Source: an uncultured Pseudanabaenaceae cyanobacterium
Lineage (GTDB): Bacteria > Cyanobacteriota > Cyanobacteriia > PCC-9006 > JAAUQQ01
Assembly: GCA_938015405.1 (NCBI GenBank)
Contig: CALLPZ010000543.1
Span: 1-6,543, forward strand
Length of the DNA stretch: 6,543 nucleotides
Direction of reading: 5' to 3'
The notes beneath the pieces were generated by a model that worked only from the letters and a program-made list of their open reading frames with translations, had not been told where the DNA came from and made no database searches. The translations under genes were made by a program, and so were the position numbers. Of the stretch, positions 1 through 5,575 are shown piece after piece; within the stretch, counting starts at the first letter, position 1, and each line of letters starts with the position of its first letter.

Positions 1-130
1 TAGCTCTGACTGGCATCGGAATCCTAGCCCAGGCTTGAACTTTCGAAAGCGCTCCGATAGGCTTAATAGCAATATATAGCTAGCCCACGGCTGGGAGATG
101 TCTCCACTGTGGCTAGGTCAGGTCAGCAAA

Positions 131-157
131 TAGGCTCTTTCATTGAAAGTCGGCCTA
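131..157 (+). terminator. Possible terminator-like hairpin
   Basis: TAGGC (131-135) and CTTTC (137-141) pair with GAAAG (145-149) and GCCTA (153-157) around an ATT loop, giving ten base pairs with a small 1x3 internal loop. A T-rich stretch begins only about 18 nt downstream (from about 175), which is too far for a classic intrinsic terminator. It may end or process a transcript from a plus-strand gene left of the window. It could equally be chance. Confidence 0.25.
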
Positions 158-204
158 GGTGCCCCTCGACATCCCTTTTTTAATTTTCTTTTGCTGTCCT
201 CCCA

Positions 205-241
205 CAATCGCCCCCCTGACAAACTTGCCAGGAGACGATTG
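205..241 (-). other. Imperfect inverted repeat downstream of yqeY
   Basis: CAATCG (205-210) pairs with CGATTG (236-241). Inside it, CCTGACA (215-221) pairs with TGCCAGG (226-232). The one non-Watson-Crick position (219/228) is A/C on the plus strand but a permitted G-U in minus-strand RNA, so the hairpin folds better in a yqeY read-through transcript. No T-tract follows on the minus strand, so it is not a normal intrinsic terminator. It could be a 3' end stabilised by processing. Confidence 0.3.
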
Positions 242-278
242 CCGATGAGAGGGCCAGTGGCTTCTTTTTTTGACTTCC

Positions 279-286
279 GCGATCGC
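279..286. repeat. HIP1 octamer
   Basis: GCGATCGC, the highly iterated palindrome abundant in many cyanobacterial genomes. Its last plus-strand base is the first base of the yqeY stop codon complement, so it abuts the end of that gene. Confidence 0.85.
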
Positions 287-744
287 TAGGTCGCAAGTCT
301 CTGCTTCACGGCATTCTGGACAACTTTACCGTCCGCTTTGCCTTTGAGTTCCTTCATGGCAGGTCCCATCACCTTGCCCATATCCTTCGGACTCGTTGCA
401 CCGACCTGGGCAATTATTTTGTCCACCACTTCTATGACCTCAGCCTCTGAGAGTTGGGCCGGCAGATATTCCTGCAAAATCTCTAGTTCTTGCTGCTCCT
501 TTTCAGCCAGTTCTGGGCGACCCGCATCTAAATACTGGGCAATGGAATCGCGCCGTTGCTTAGCTAACTGACTTAATGCAGCAAGCTCCTCTTCCGGAGA
601 GAGTTCTTCCTTTCCCTTTGCCCGGGCCTCTACAACCTTCTCCAAGAGAAGCTTCTTAACACCCCGCACAGTCTCAAGACGAAGCTTATCCCGCGCTTTC
701 ATTGCGGATTTAATATCGTCACCAATGCGATCAATTAAACTCAT
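286..744 (-). CDS. yqeY: GatB/YqeY domain-containing protein
   Basis: A 152-residue cytosolic protein of the YqeY family. The family resembles the helical C-terminal tail of the GatB/GatE subunits of tRNA-dependent amidotransferases, which contacts tRNA; the free-standing protein has no firmly known reaction. The sequence shows a charged helical N-terminal half (residues 1-60, with MKARDKLRLETVR at 15-27). It then has the family core RRDSIAQYLDAGRPELAEKE (64-83) with LEILQEYLPAQLSEAE (87-102), and the C-terminal DMGKVMGPAMKELKGKADGK (121-140). Length is normal for the family. I chose the ATG at 744 (MSLIDRI) because cyanobacterial relatives begin this way and AGGA/GAGAGG lies just upstream. 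An in-frame ATG at 774 would add ten residues but has no ribosome-binding site. It is divergent from prs, and the TAGAGCGA repeats lie just upstream. Family assignment is firm; cellular role is not. Confidence 0.95.
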   Translation of the reverse strand: MSLIDRIGDDIKSAMKARDKLRLETVRGVKKLLLEKVVEARAKGKEELSPEEELAALSQLAKQRRDSIAQYLDAGRPELAEKEQQELEILQEYLPAQLSEAEVIEVVDKIIAQVGATSPKDMGKVMGPAMKELKGKADGKVVQNAVKQRLAT

Positions 745-776
745 TTTCCTGAGACCTCTCACGACAATCACCATGA

Positions 777-821
777 TAGAGCGAACAATCTCGCTCTAAA
801 CATCGTTTTGAGGTAGAGCGA
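777..821. promoter_or_regulatory. TAGAGCGA inverted repeat plus third copy
   Basis: TAGAGCGA (777-784) and its exact complement TCGCTCTA (791-798) form an 8-bp inverted repeat with a 6-nt spacer, 32 nt before the yqeY start codon. A third copy, TAGAGCGAAT, lies at 814-823. The same ten bases recur at 3035-3044 upstream of the DUF3531 gene. The position fits an operator or a 5' untranslated hairpin for yqeY. Regulatory function is inference; no known binding site is recognised. Confidence 0.4.
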
Positions 822-823
822 AT

Positions 824-1266
824 CTGTACTTCTTCAGGTGCGAAGAAAAATCAATTTTTAACTGTTTTTCGTGATGAAGGAGTGAGGTCAAGGCTCAATG
901 CCAAGGATTCTACACTTCAGATTGAATCCAGCAATGCCAAGGGGATTTTTTGCAGGACATCTAGACTGTTTTAGATATCACGAACTGAAAACAAAAATCA
1001 GGAGTAGGTCACTCAGTTAGCCAAACAACAAGAAAAACTCTCCCAAAGCCTCAACCTTTCAGCCAACAGTACTTTGGCAAGTATGCCCTAGCCCTAATCT
1101 AGTCAAATCTATATTAAATCCAAGGATTAGCACCAAATCGATGGTCAGCACAGTCTTGTTTGATTCAAGATAAATTAAGACGAAAGAAATGAGAACTCCC
1201 ACCATGCTTTGAGTAGAGCCTATTCAAAGTTAAAACTGATGCATTAAAAGTCCTAGTGGTGATTAA
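824..1266. other. Long AT-rich spacer between yqeY and prs
   Basis: No protein-coding gene is supported here. Open frames are short; the longest noticed is a 40-codon plus-strand frame from 898 to 1020 with no recognisable product. Contents worth recording are an 11-bp direct repeat CAATGCCAAGG (896-906 and 932-942), an inverted pair GGATTC/GAATCC (905-910 and 924-929), and TCTTG/CAAGA around a 7-nt loop (1154-1170). The base composition is visibly richer in A and T than the flanking genes. It probably holds promoters for the two divergent genes and could hide a small RNA, but nothing matches a cyanobacterial RNA that I recognise. Confidence 0.5.
896..942. repeat. 11-bp direct repeat CAATGCCAAGG
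   Basis: CAATGCCAAGG occurs at 896-906 and again at 932-942, a 36-bp period, in the spacer between yqeY and prs. Between the copies, GGATTC (905-910) and GAATCC (924-929) are inverted. No function is recognised; it could be a regulator-binding pair or a decayed duplication. Confidence 0.5.
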
Positions 1267-1295
1267 TTTCCAGTCCTATACTCCTTACATATAGT
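1267..1295 (+). promoter_or_regulatory. Candidate sigma-70-type promoter of prs
   Basis: TTTCCA (1267-1272, four of six matches to TTGACA) and TATAGT (1290-1295, five of six to TATAAT) are separated by exactly 17 bp, 36 nt before the GTG start of prs. A second -10-like TATACT lies at 1277-1282. AGTCCTA occurs directly at 1249-1255 and 1272-1278, and TCCTAT (1274-1279) is inverted as ATAGGA (1297-1302), so the site may be bound by a regulator. The prediction is by eye and not unique. Confidence 0.35.
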
Positions 1296-1331
1296 GATAG
1301 GATTGCTGGGAATGCGCTCATAGAAATTGCC

Positions 1332-2327
1332 GTGATCCGTTCCGCAACACTGCCTTTTCCCTCGTCGATGCCAACTCTGCCAGAGAATCAGAGGCTGAGA
1401 CTATTTTCTGGTTCTTCAAATCCTGCACTTGCAGAAGAAGTCGCCCGCTACCTCGGCATTGATTTGGGTCCCCTTGTGCGCAAGCAATTCGCCGATGGCG
1501 AGATGTATGTGCAAGTTCAAGAATCCATTCGGGGTTGTGATGTCTATCTCATCCAACCCACCTGTCACCCGGTCAATGACCACCTGATGGAGCTACTCAT
1601 CATGGTGGATGCCTGTCGCCGTGCCTCGGCTCGGCAGATCACGGCTGTCGTTCCCTACTACGGCTACGCCCGCGCCGATCGCAAAACGGCAGGACGGGAA
1701 TCAATCACGGCGAAGTTGGTCGCCAACTTGGTGACCCAAGCTGGTGCGGATCGCGTCCTTGCGATGGACCTGCATTCGGCACAAATCCAGGGCTACTTCG
1801 ATATCCCCTGCGACCATATTTACGGTTCGCCCGTACTATTCGACTACCTAATCAACAAAAATCTGGCAGACCTCGTCGTGGTCTCTCCCGACATCGGTGG
1901 TGTTGCTCGGGCTCGCGCCTTTGCCAAGAAGCTGAACGATGCGCCTCTCGCGATCATCGACAAGCGCCGTCAGGCCCACAACGTGGCGGAGGTCATGAAC
2001 GTGATCGGCGACGTCAAAGATAAGACGGTGGTTCTGGTGGACGACATGATCGACACCGCTGGCACTATCTGTGAAGGTGCTAAGTTCTTGCGAGAGCAAG
2101 GTGCGAAGAGGGTCTACGCCTGTGCAACCCATGCGGTCTTCTCTCCCCCAGCAGCAGAGCGGCTGTCTCAACCCGGGCTGTTTGAGGAAGTGATCGTCAC
2201 CAACACCATCCCCATTCCGGCCGATCGCCATTTCCCTCAGCTCAAAGTGCTATCCGTAGCCAATCTCCTGGGCGAAACCATTTGGCGTATCCATGAAGAA
2301 AGCTCCGTCAGCATCATGTTCCGTTAG
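1332..2327 (+). CDS. prs: Ribose-phosphate pyrophosphokinase (PRPP synthetase)
   Basis: Transfers pyrophosphate from ATP to ribose 5-phosphate, giving PRPP for purine, pyrimidine, histidine, tryptophan and NAD synthesis; a cytosolic, oligomeric class I enzyme. The 331 residues span two phosphoribosyltransferase-like domains. Visible landmarks are FADGEMYVQ (53-61), RRASARQITAVVPYYGYARADRK (96-118, ATP-binding region), MDLHSAQIQGYFDIP (145-159, with the Mg-ATP histidine H148), SPDIGG (185-190), the catalytic flexible-loop basic residues near KRR (211-213), and the PRPP loop VDDMIDTAGTI (236-246). All key residues appear intact. The start is a GTG giving MIRSATLPF, matching the conserved N-terminus of cyanobacterial Prs, which carries about 15-20 residues more than enterobacterial Prs. 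No clear Shine-Dalgarno is present, as is common in cyanobacteria. It is monocistronic, with its own terminator 40 nt downstream. Confidence 0.98.
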   Translation: MIRSATLPFPSSMPTLPENQRLRLFSGSSNPALAEEVARYLGIDLGPLVRKQFADGEMYVQVQESIRGCDVYLIQPTCHPVNDHLMELLIMVDACRRASARQITAVVPYYGYARADRKTAGRESITAKLVANLVTQAGADRVLAMDLHSAQIQGYFDIPCDHIYGSPVLFDYLINKNLADLVVVSPDIGGVARARAFAKKLNDAPLAIIDKRRQAHNVAEVMNVIGDVKDKTVVLVDDMIDTAGTICEGAKFLREQGAKRVYACATHAVFSPPAAERLSQPGLFEEVIVTNTIPIPADRHFPQLKVLSVANLLGETIWRIHEESSVSIMFR

Positions 2328-2366
2328 AACAATGAGCGCTTTCAACTGAGAGTCGAACGGTTATCT

Positions 2367-2404
2367 AAAAAAGGACCATCGGAGCTTTACCGATGGTCCT
2401 TTTT
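2367..2404 (+). terminator. Strong intrinsic terminator of prs, probably bidirectional
   Basis: GGACCATCGG (2373-2382) pairs perfectly with CCGATGGTCC (2390-2399) around a 7-nt loop. It is preceded by six A (2367-2372) and followed by five T (2400-2404) and more T-rich sequence. On the minus strand the A-run becomes a T-run, so it can also stop transcripts of the convergent DUF3531 gene, whose stop codon lies about 105 nt away. Confidence 0.93.
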
Positions 2405-2415
2405 CTTTGGGTTGC

Positions 2416-2501
2416 TTCAAGGGAGCTGATTTGGGCAAAGCTAAGAGCGCTCTCTGAAAAGCCAGGCAAGTGAAGTGTTCTCAGCCACTGAGCCCCTTGA
2501 A
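2416..2501. other. Inverted repeats in the convergent spacer
   Basis: TTCAAGGG (2416-2423) and CCCTTGAA (2494-2501) are exact complements enclosing about 70 nt. Within lie the palindrome AGAGCGCTCT (2444-2453) and a small hairpin CTCAG/CTGAG (2480-2492). Together they could fold into a branched 3' untranslated structure for the DUF3531 transcript. No T-tract accompanies them and the long loop weakens the case. Confidence 0.25.
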
Positions 2502-2508
2502 AAGTGAG

Positions 2509-2979
2509 TTAGCGATCTGCGATCGCATCTGCATCTGCATCAAAGAACGTATCCGAAGGCCTTGCAGGCACCGGCCAATCTGCATTCTCACCACCTAAAT
2601 AGATTTTGCTGATACGAACATAATCCTGGTCGAACTGGCGGAAAGCATTGAGCAGCACATCTAGGGCGATCGCATCACTGGTACCGAGGTCAAACCAGCA
2701 GCGAGACCACAGCCCCTGAAATTCAACTTCCCCCATGTTGTGCATCAAAGCCTGGAGGGCGTTATCAGCGCGATCGTCCTGGTAAGGCATATAGCTCAGC
2801 TCCAAGCCTTCCTCTTGAATCTGCAAATTCTCAGCGTTAAAGCCGCCCAGCTTTCCCATAAAGAACCAGGAGTTGAGAATTTCCTCCACATATTGCTGCT
2901 CGGCATTGGAGGGCACCGTTTCAAATTCCAGCCAAAGCCAGACATCAAAGGGATTAAACTCGCGAAACTCAACTTGCAT
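2509..2979 (-). CDS. DUF3531 family protein
   Basis: A 156-residue soluble protein of a conserved, functionally unassigned cyanobacterial family. The family signature is clear: MQVEFREFNPFDVWLWLEF (1-19), QYVEEILNSWFFMGKLGGFNAENLQ (29-53), LMHNMGEVEFQGLWSRCWFDLGTSDAIALD (78-107) and YLGGENADWPV (127-137). It is rich in aromatic and acidic residues, with one cysteine (C94) and no signal peptide or membrane segment. I start at the ATG at 2979 because the family begins MQVxFREFNPFDVW; an upstream GTG at 2994 would add only five residues. The C-terminus after about residue 138 looks variable and ends in a repetitive acidic DADADAIADR tail encoded by GATGCA repeats and a HIP1 site. It is convergent with prs and co-directional with, but separated by a terminator from, the next minus-strand gene. 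Function unknown. Confidence 0.93.
   Translation of the reverse strand: MQVEFREFNPFDVWLWLEFETVPSNAEQQYVEEILNSWFFMGKLGGFNAENLQIQEEGLELSYMPYQDDRADNALQALMHNMGEVEFQGLWSRCWFDLGTSDAIALDVLLNAFRQFDQDYVRISKIYLGGENADWPVPARPSDTFFDADADAIADR
2519..2526. repeat. HIP1 octamer
   Basis: GCGATCGC within the DUF3531 gene, encoding part of the C-terminal Asp-Ala-Ile-Ala-Asp. It lies seven bases before the stop codon. Confidence 0.85.
2525..2541. repeat. Short tandem hexamer repeat
   Basis: GCATCT is repeated twice followed by GCATC (plus strand), that is GATGCA on the coding strand, giving the Asp-Ala repeats of the DUF3531 tail. Adjacent to the HIP1 site at 2519-2526. It is likely a slippage-prone, low-constraint tail. 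Confidence 0.6.
2666..2673. repeat. HIP1 octamer
   Basis: GCGATCGC inside the DUF3531 gene, encoding Ala-Ile-Ala of the conserved SDAIALD segment (residues 101-107). Confidence 0.85.
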
Positions 2980-3034
2980 GGGGTTCCCCGTCACAAAATG
3001 ATGCGGCCCGATTATGGGCCAACCGGGTCAATTT

Positions 3035-3044
3035 TAGAGCGAAT
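3035..3044. promoter_or_regulatory. TAGAGCGAAT motif upstream of DUF3531 gene
   Basis: Exact match to the ten bases at 814-823 upstream of yqeY, in the same orientation relative to the downstream minus-strand gene. It lies 55 nt before the DUF3531 start codon, a plausible promoter/operator position. A small inverted repeat GGCCC/GGGCC (3005-3020) sits between it and the gene. Role is inference. Confidence 0.3.
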
Positions 3045-3072
3045 TCAACCGTATCTCGCCAACCATGTCAGG

Positions 3073-3147
3073 AAAGACATCTAGCCGTAGAGCAAGAAAA
3101 AACCGCCTCTGGTCAAACCAGAAGGCGGTTGAAAATAAAGACATCTA
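3073..3147. repeat. 11-bp direct repeats flanking a terminator
   Basis: AAAGACATCTA occurs at 3073-3083 and at 3137-3147, bracketing 53 bp that contain the hairpin at 3101-3130. The arrangement resembles a target-site duplication round a tiny palindromic insertion, but no terminal inverted repeats at the edges were seen. A shorter match, GACATCTAG, also occurs at 956-964. Confidence 0.5.
3095..3130 (-). terminator. Intrinsic terminator of the TPR-like protein gene
   Basis: AACCGCC (3101-3107) and TCTGG (3108-3112) pair with CCAGA (3118-3122) and GGCGGTT (3124-3130), with one bulged A and a 5-nt loop. On the minus strand the stem is followed at once by a run of T (complement of the A-run at 3097-3102). 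The plus-strand side lacks a T-run, so it acts on the minus strand. It lies about 48 nt after the stop codon at 3179. Confidence 0.9.
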
Positions 3148-3178
3148 AGCAGCGACTGTTACTCACTCAGAACAAGCA

Positions 3179-4204
3179 CTAGAGCTGAGGCAAGACGGCA
3201 GGGCCCCATTGGCTATCACCACTGTCCTTGATGGCTTGTCTCATCAAGCCACTGCAGGAACGATCTTGGCCATCCAACTTTTCTTGATTGAGACAGCGCT
3301 CTCGCATGATTTGCCCCACTAGGCGCTTGGGCAAGACCTCGGACTGGGCCAGGGCAATGTCAAAGTGCTTTTGGGCCACCGTCAGACGGCTGGAATCTGT
3401 CTTGGCCTTCTGCATTTCCAGCTGGGCCTTGAGATAGTTCATCTCGGCATGGTCAGGCTGGATCGCCAAGCCTGCTTCCACTGCAGCGAGGCCCTGGTCA
3501 TGCTTATCTAGAATTCGATAACCCAGACCTGTCAACCAATTGGACAAATAGCTTGGCCCAGCTTGTTGCAGCTTCTTCACTGCCGCATCGGTACTGGTAA
3601 AGGGCAAGTAAGCCGAGGCGTACATGTCAGTGAAGCCTTCGAGCAGGTTCAGCTCGGGGTCATTGGCATCAATTTTGCGTGCTGCAGCCATGGAAGCGTT
3701 GAAGGAACGCAGCTTGCCCAAAGCTTTGCCCAGTCCCCGGACCGGACCATCTCCTGCATCAGACATGATGTAAGCCCCCTCAACGAACTCTGCCACGGCG
3801 CTGTAGAGGTTGCTGCGCAGAGGCTGGCTGTCCTTGATCGCTGCTGCCGCTTCACGAGTTTGAGTGGCATAGCCGGACATGGCCGCGTAGTTCTTCTCGT
3901 ATTGAGCCAGGAGGGCCAGCATGGGGTAAATCAGCGGCTCATTGGCCTCAGAAACCTGGGCCTCCTCAAGCAAATCAGCCGCCTTGGCATAGTCGCTCTC
4001 CTGAAACATCGCCTTGAAGGCTGCCTCAGTTTTATTGCCAATGGGCATGGGGTTGCTGCTGCGGAAGGGGTCCCCGGCCAAGGCAGGATTAGCCATCCCC
4101 AAGGTCGCGGCCGTGACTGCCACTGAGCCCAAGGCCAAGGCCACCCGTTGGGACCAGGGACGCAGAGTAGAGAGACGGCTGGTTTGGAAAGGTCGAATAG
4201 CCAT
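3179..4204 (-). CDS. Secreted Sll0314/Alr1548-like TPR protein
   Basis: A 341-residue exported protein resembling the cyanobacterial Sll0314/Alr1548 family, of unknown function. The N-terminus is a good signal peptide: basic region RPWSQR (15-20), hydrophobic core about 21-38, and an ALA|G cleavage site after residue 43, so the mature protein should be periplasmic or extracellular. The rest is alpha-helical and alanine/leucine rich. TPR-like pairs are seen around 58-85 (DYAKAADLLEEA) and most clearly 222-254 (GYRILDKHDQGLAAVEAGLAIQPDHAE). The only two mature cysteines, C304 and C317, could form a disulfide. I start at the ATG at 4204 because it places the signal peptide correctly; extension to a TTG at 4354 would bury it behind 50 unlike residues. 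No Shine-Dalgarno is evident. A dedicated terminator follows. The family name comes from recall, so it is less certain than the export and repeat calls. Confidence 0.85.
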   Translation of the reverse strand: MAIRPFQTSRLSTLRPWSQRVALALGSVAVTAATLGMANPALAGDPFRSSNPMPIGNKTEAAFKAMFQESDYAKAADLLEEAQVSEANEPLIYPMLALLAQYEKNYAAMSGYATQTREAAAAIKDSQPLRSNLYSAVAEFVEGAYIMSDAGDGPVRGLGKALGKLRSFNASMAAARKIDANDPELNLLEGFTDMYASAYLPFTSTDAAVKKLQQAGPSYLSNWLTGLGYRILDKHDQGLAAVEAGLAIQPDHAEMNYLKAQLEMQKAKTDSSRLTVAQKHFDIALAQSEVLPKRLVGQIMRERCLNQEKLDGQDRSCSGLMRQAIKDSGDSQWGPAVLPQL

Positions 4205-4779
4205 AGTCAACAGGAGAGTGGATGAAGGGAAAACGGCTGAAGCGTCATGTGGGAAGCAGACCAGGCTTGAGCCTGGGCCTAGAGCTATGAGACGGGACGA
4301 GAGAAGTAACTGTTCCATTACCGAGTGAGGATCAGCACTATCGCTCAGCCTCAAATTTCCCTCTATTGCTCACTCGCTCCATTTTATTTTCCTGTGAGCC
4401 CCTTTCCTAGTGACATCGCTTCAATCCGCTGATTTTGTCTCGGGTTAGGCCAGTTTCTCAAGCGGTCTGAACGTCAAAAGAATAGTGCGAGCAATCAGAC
4501 TTGCCGCCTACATCGCAGGCTAGAAGCGGCACATCACGGACAACCACGAAGAATAAGGGGCGCAAACAATCGAGTCCAAGCCACCCAAACGCTTCCAAAC
4601 GTGCCTACAGCTGACGCAACAGCACTGCAACCCAGAAACTCGCCAAAGGGTTCAGAATAATCCGGGGGTTCTCCGCCTGCCGGGTAAGTTAAGTACAGGC
4701 CATACTGAGTAGGCATGGACTGAAGCCCAAGCTCTGTCCTCCGCCCACGCCTTGCCTGTTTTCCCTTCGCCCCGCCGCC
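4205..4779. other. Divergent spacer without a supported gene
   Basis: This 575-bp stretch separates two divergent genes and should contain both promoters. The open frames present (one running minus-strand from within the ABC gene to 4534, and the 5' extension of the TPR gene) have no recognisable protein features. One inverted repeat, TGCCGC (4502-4507) with GCGGCA (4526-4531), has an alternative inner pairing GCCT/AGGC (4506-4520). No convincing -35/-10 pair was found by eye in either direction. Confidence 0.5.
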
Positions 4780-5433
4780 ATGCTCTATTTGCGTGACCTG
4801 TCTTACCATCCCCCTGCTACCCCCACCCCTATCCTCCACAGGCTGAATCTAACCCTGCCGCCTCAAAAACTGGGTTTGATTATTGGTCCCAGTGGCTCTG
4901 GCAAGACAACGCTGCTGGAGATTATGGCCGGTCTAGCCCAACAAACCAGTGGCGAGGTTGCCTGGCGAGAACAGATGCTGACTCCTCTGCACCTTCAACA
5001 ACTGGGCGGACTGGTCTTTCAATTCCCCGAGCGGCATTTTTGCTGTGGCACAGTCCTGGAAGAGTTGAGGCTGGGCCATCCTGAGTTGGGCAGTGATCGC
5101 GTCCATAGCGCCCTTGAAGAAGTGGGCCTGGGTCACCTTTCCCTGCAAACCCCACCCCAAGCCCTCAGTGGCGGCCAACAACGCCGCTTGGCCCTGGCGG
5201 TTCAGCTCATTCGCCAACCCCACCTGCTGCTGCTCGATGAACCCACAGCCGGGTTGGACTGGTCCATGCGTCAACAGCTCATCGCATTGCTAGAACGCCT
5301 CAAGAAAAAATGGACTCTGCTGATCGTCACCCACGATGCCAGCGACCTCATGCCCATCGCCGACTGTGCTTGGACCATGGACTATGGAAATTTGGAGGAG
5401 ACTGCCACGGGAAAAGCAGCGGTCGGGGTTTAG
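4780..5433 (+). CDS. ABC transporter ATPase, ECF/ABCI11 type
   Basis: A 217-residue ATP-binding subunit with every ATPase motif intact: Walker A GPSGSGKT (36-43), Q-loop in VFQFPERHF (79-87), signature LSGGQQRR (129-136), Walker B LLLLDEPT (149-156) with catalytic E154, D-loop AGLD (157-160) and switch H185. FQFPE after the Q-loop is characteristic of energy-coupling-factor (EcfA/CbiO-like) ATPases for vitamins and metals. The details FQFPERxF, RRLALAxQL and GLDW strongly recall the plant plastid protein ABCI11/NAP14 and its cyanobacterial relatives, from memory of those sequences. It has no fused membrane domain and no EcfT or S component beside it, so its partners must be encoded elsewhere. 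Length is that of a bare nucleotide-binding domain. Start is the ATG at 4780, which begins the canonical first strand (MLYLRDLSY). No Shine-Dalgarno is visible. hslO follows 142 nt later on the same strand. Substrate unknown. Confidence 0.94.
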   Translation: MLYLRDLSYHPPATPTPILHRLNLTLPPQKLGLIIGPSGSGKTTLLEIMAGLAQQTSGEVAWREQMLTPLHLQQLGGLVFQFPERHFCCGTVLEELRLGHPELGSDRVHSALEEVGLGHLSLQTPPQALSGGQQRRLALAVQLIRQPHLLLLDEPTAGLDWSMRQQLIALLERLKKKWTLLIVTHDASDLMPIADCAWTMDYGNLEETATGKAAVGV

Positions 5434-5575
5434 GCGTAAAAGTCAAAGCTCACATCCGAGCCAACCGAACCGAGCGATTCACCAGTAATTTTGTAAGCTG
5501 GGAAGAGTCCTCGCTGAGCCATCGTCCCAAGCGCAACGGCAGGGCTAAAGTTCGTTTAACCGCATTCCTTTCTTC
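5434..5575. other. Spacer between the ABC ATPase gene and hslO
   Basis: 142 bp with no hairpin terminator that I can find, so transcription may continue from the ATPase gene into hslO. Equally, hslO may have its own promoter here; no convincing -10/-35 pair was seen. Confidence 0.4.

Larger units (their letters stand above)
1..285. other. Intergenic left edge, no gene recognised
   Basis: No convincing coding region is visible here. Plus-strand frames close early: one open frame entering from the left edge stops at 77-79 and another at about 36, so at most the last 11-25 codons of an unseen upstream gene could be present, and neither tail is recognisable. The stretch carries several imperfect inverted repeats (81-115, 131-157, 205-241) and T-rich runs near 175-200 and 262-271. 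These suggest transcript ends between a gene to the left and the minus-strand yqeY, but none is a textbook terminator. Confidence 0.5.

Noticed and set aside
81..115. Imperfect inverted repeat TAGCC..GGCTA with GGAGA/TCTCC, considered as a tRNA or riboswitch piece
   Set aside because: No cloverleaf arms or TTCGA-type loop could be drawn and no known riboswitch core was recognised. It is only a bulged stem without a T-run.
745..774. Ten-residue N-terminal extension of YqeY to the ATG at 774
   Set aside because: The family begins at MSLIDRI, and the upstream ATG lacks a ribosome-binding site while the chosen one has AGGA/GAGAGG nearby.
898..1020. 40-codon plus-strand frame starting MPRILHF in the yqeY-prs spacer
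   Set aside because: No recognisable product and no well-placed Shine-Dalgarno. It is built across the CAATGCCAAGG repeat, so coding is not supported.
3563..4126. 187-codon plus-strand frame antisense to the TPR-like gene
   Set aside because: It lies wholly within the signal-peptide/TPR gene, whose features are clear. This frame is the expected shadow in GC-rich coding DNA.
4205..4354. N-terminal extension of the TPR-like protein to a TTG at 4354
   Set aside because: It would place 50 unrelated residues ahead of a well-formed signal peptide and starts at a rare codon. The ATG at 4204 is preferred.
4534..4839. 101-codon minus-strand open frame before and overlapping the ABC ATPase gene
   Set aside because: It starts inside a certain gene on the other strand, has no recognisable domain or ribosome-binding site, and its glycine/arginine-rich N-terminus looks like antisense of coding DNA.
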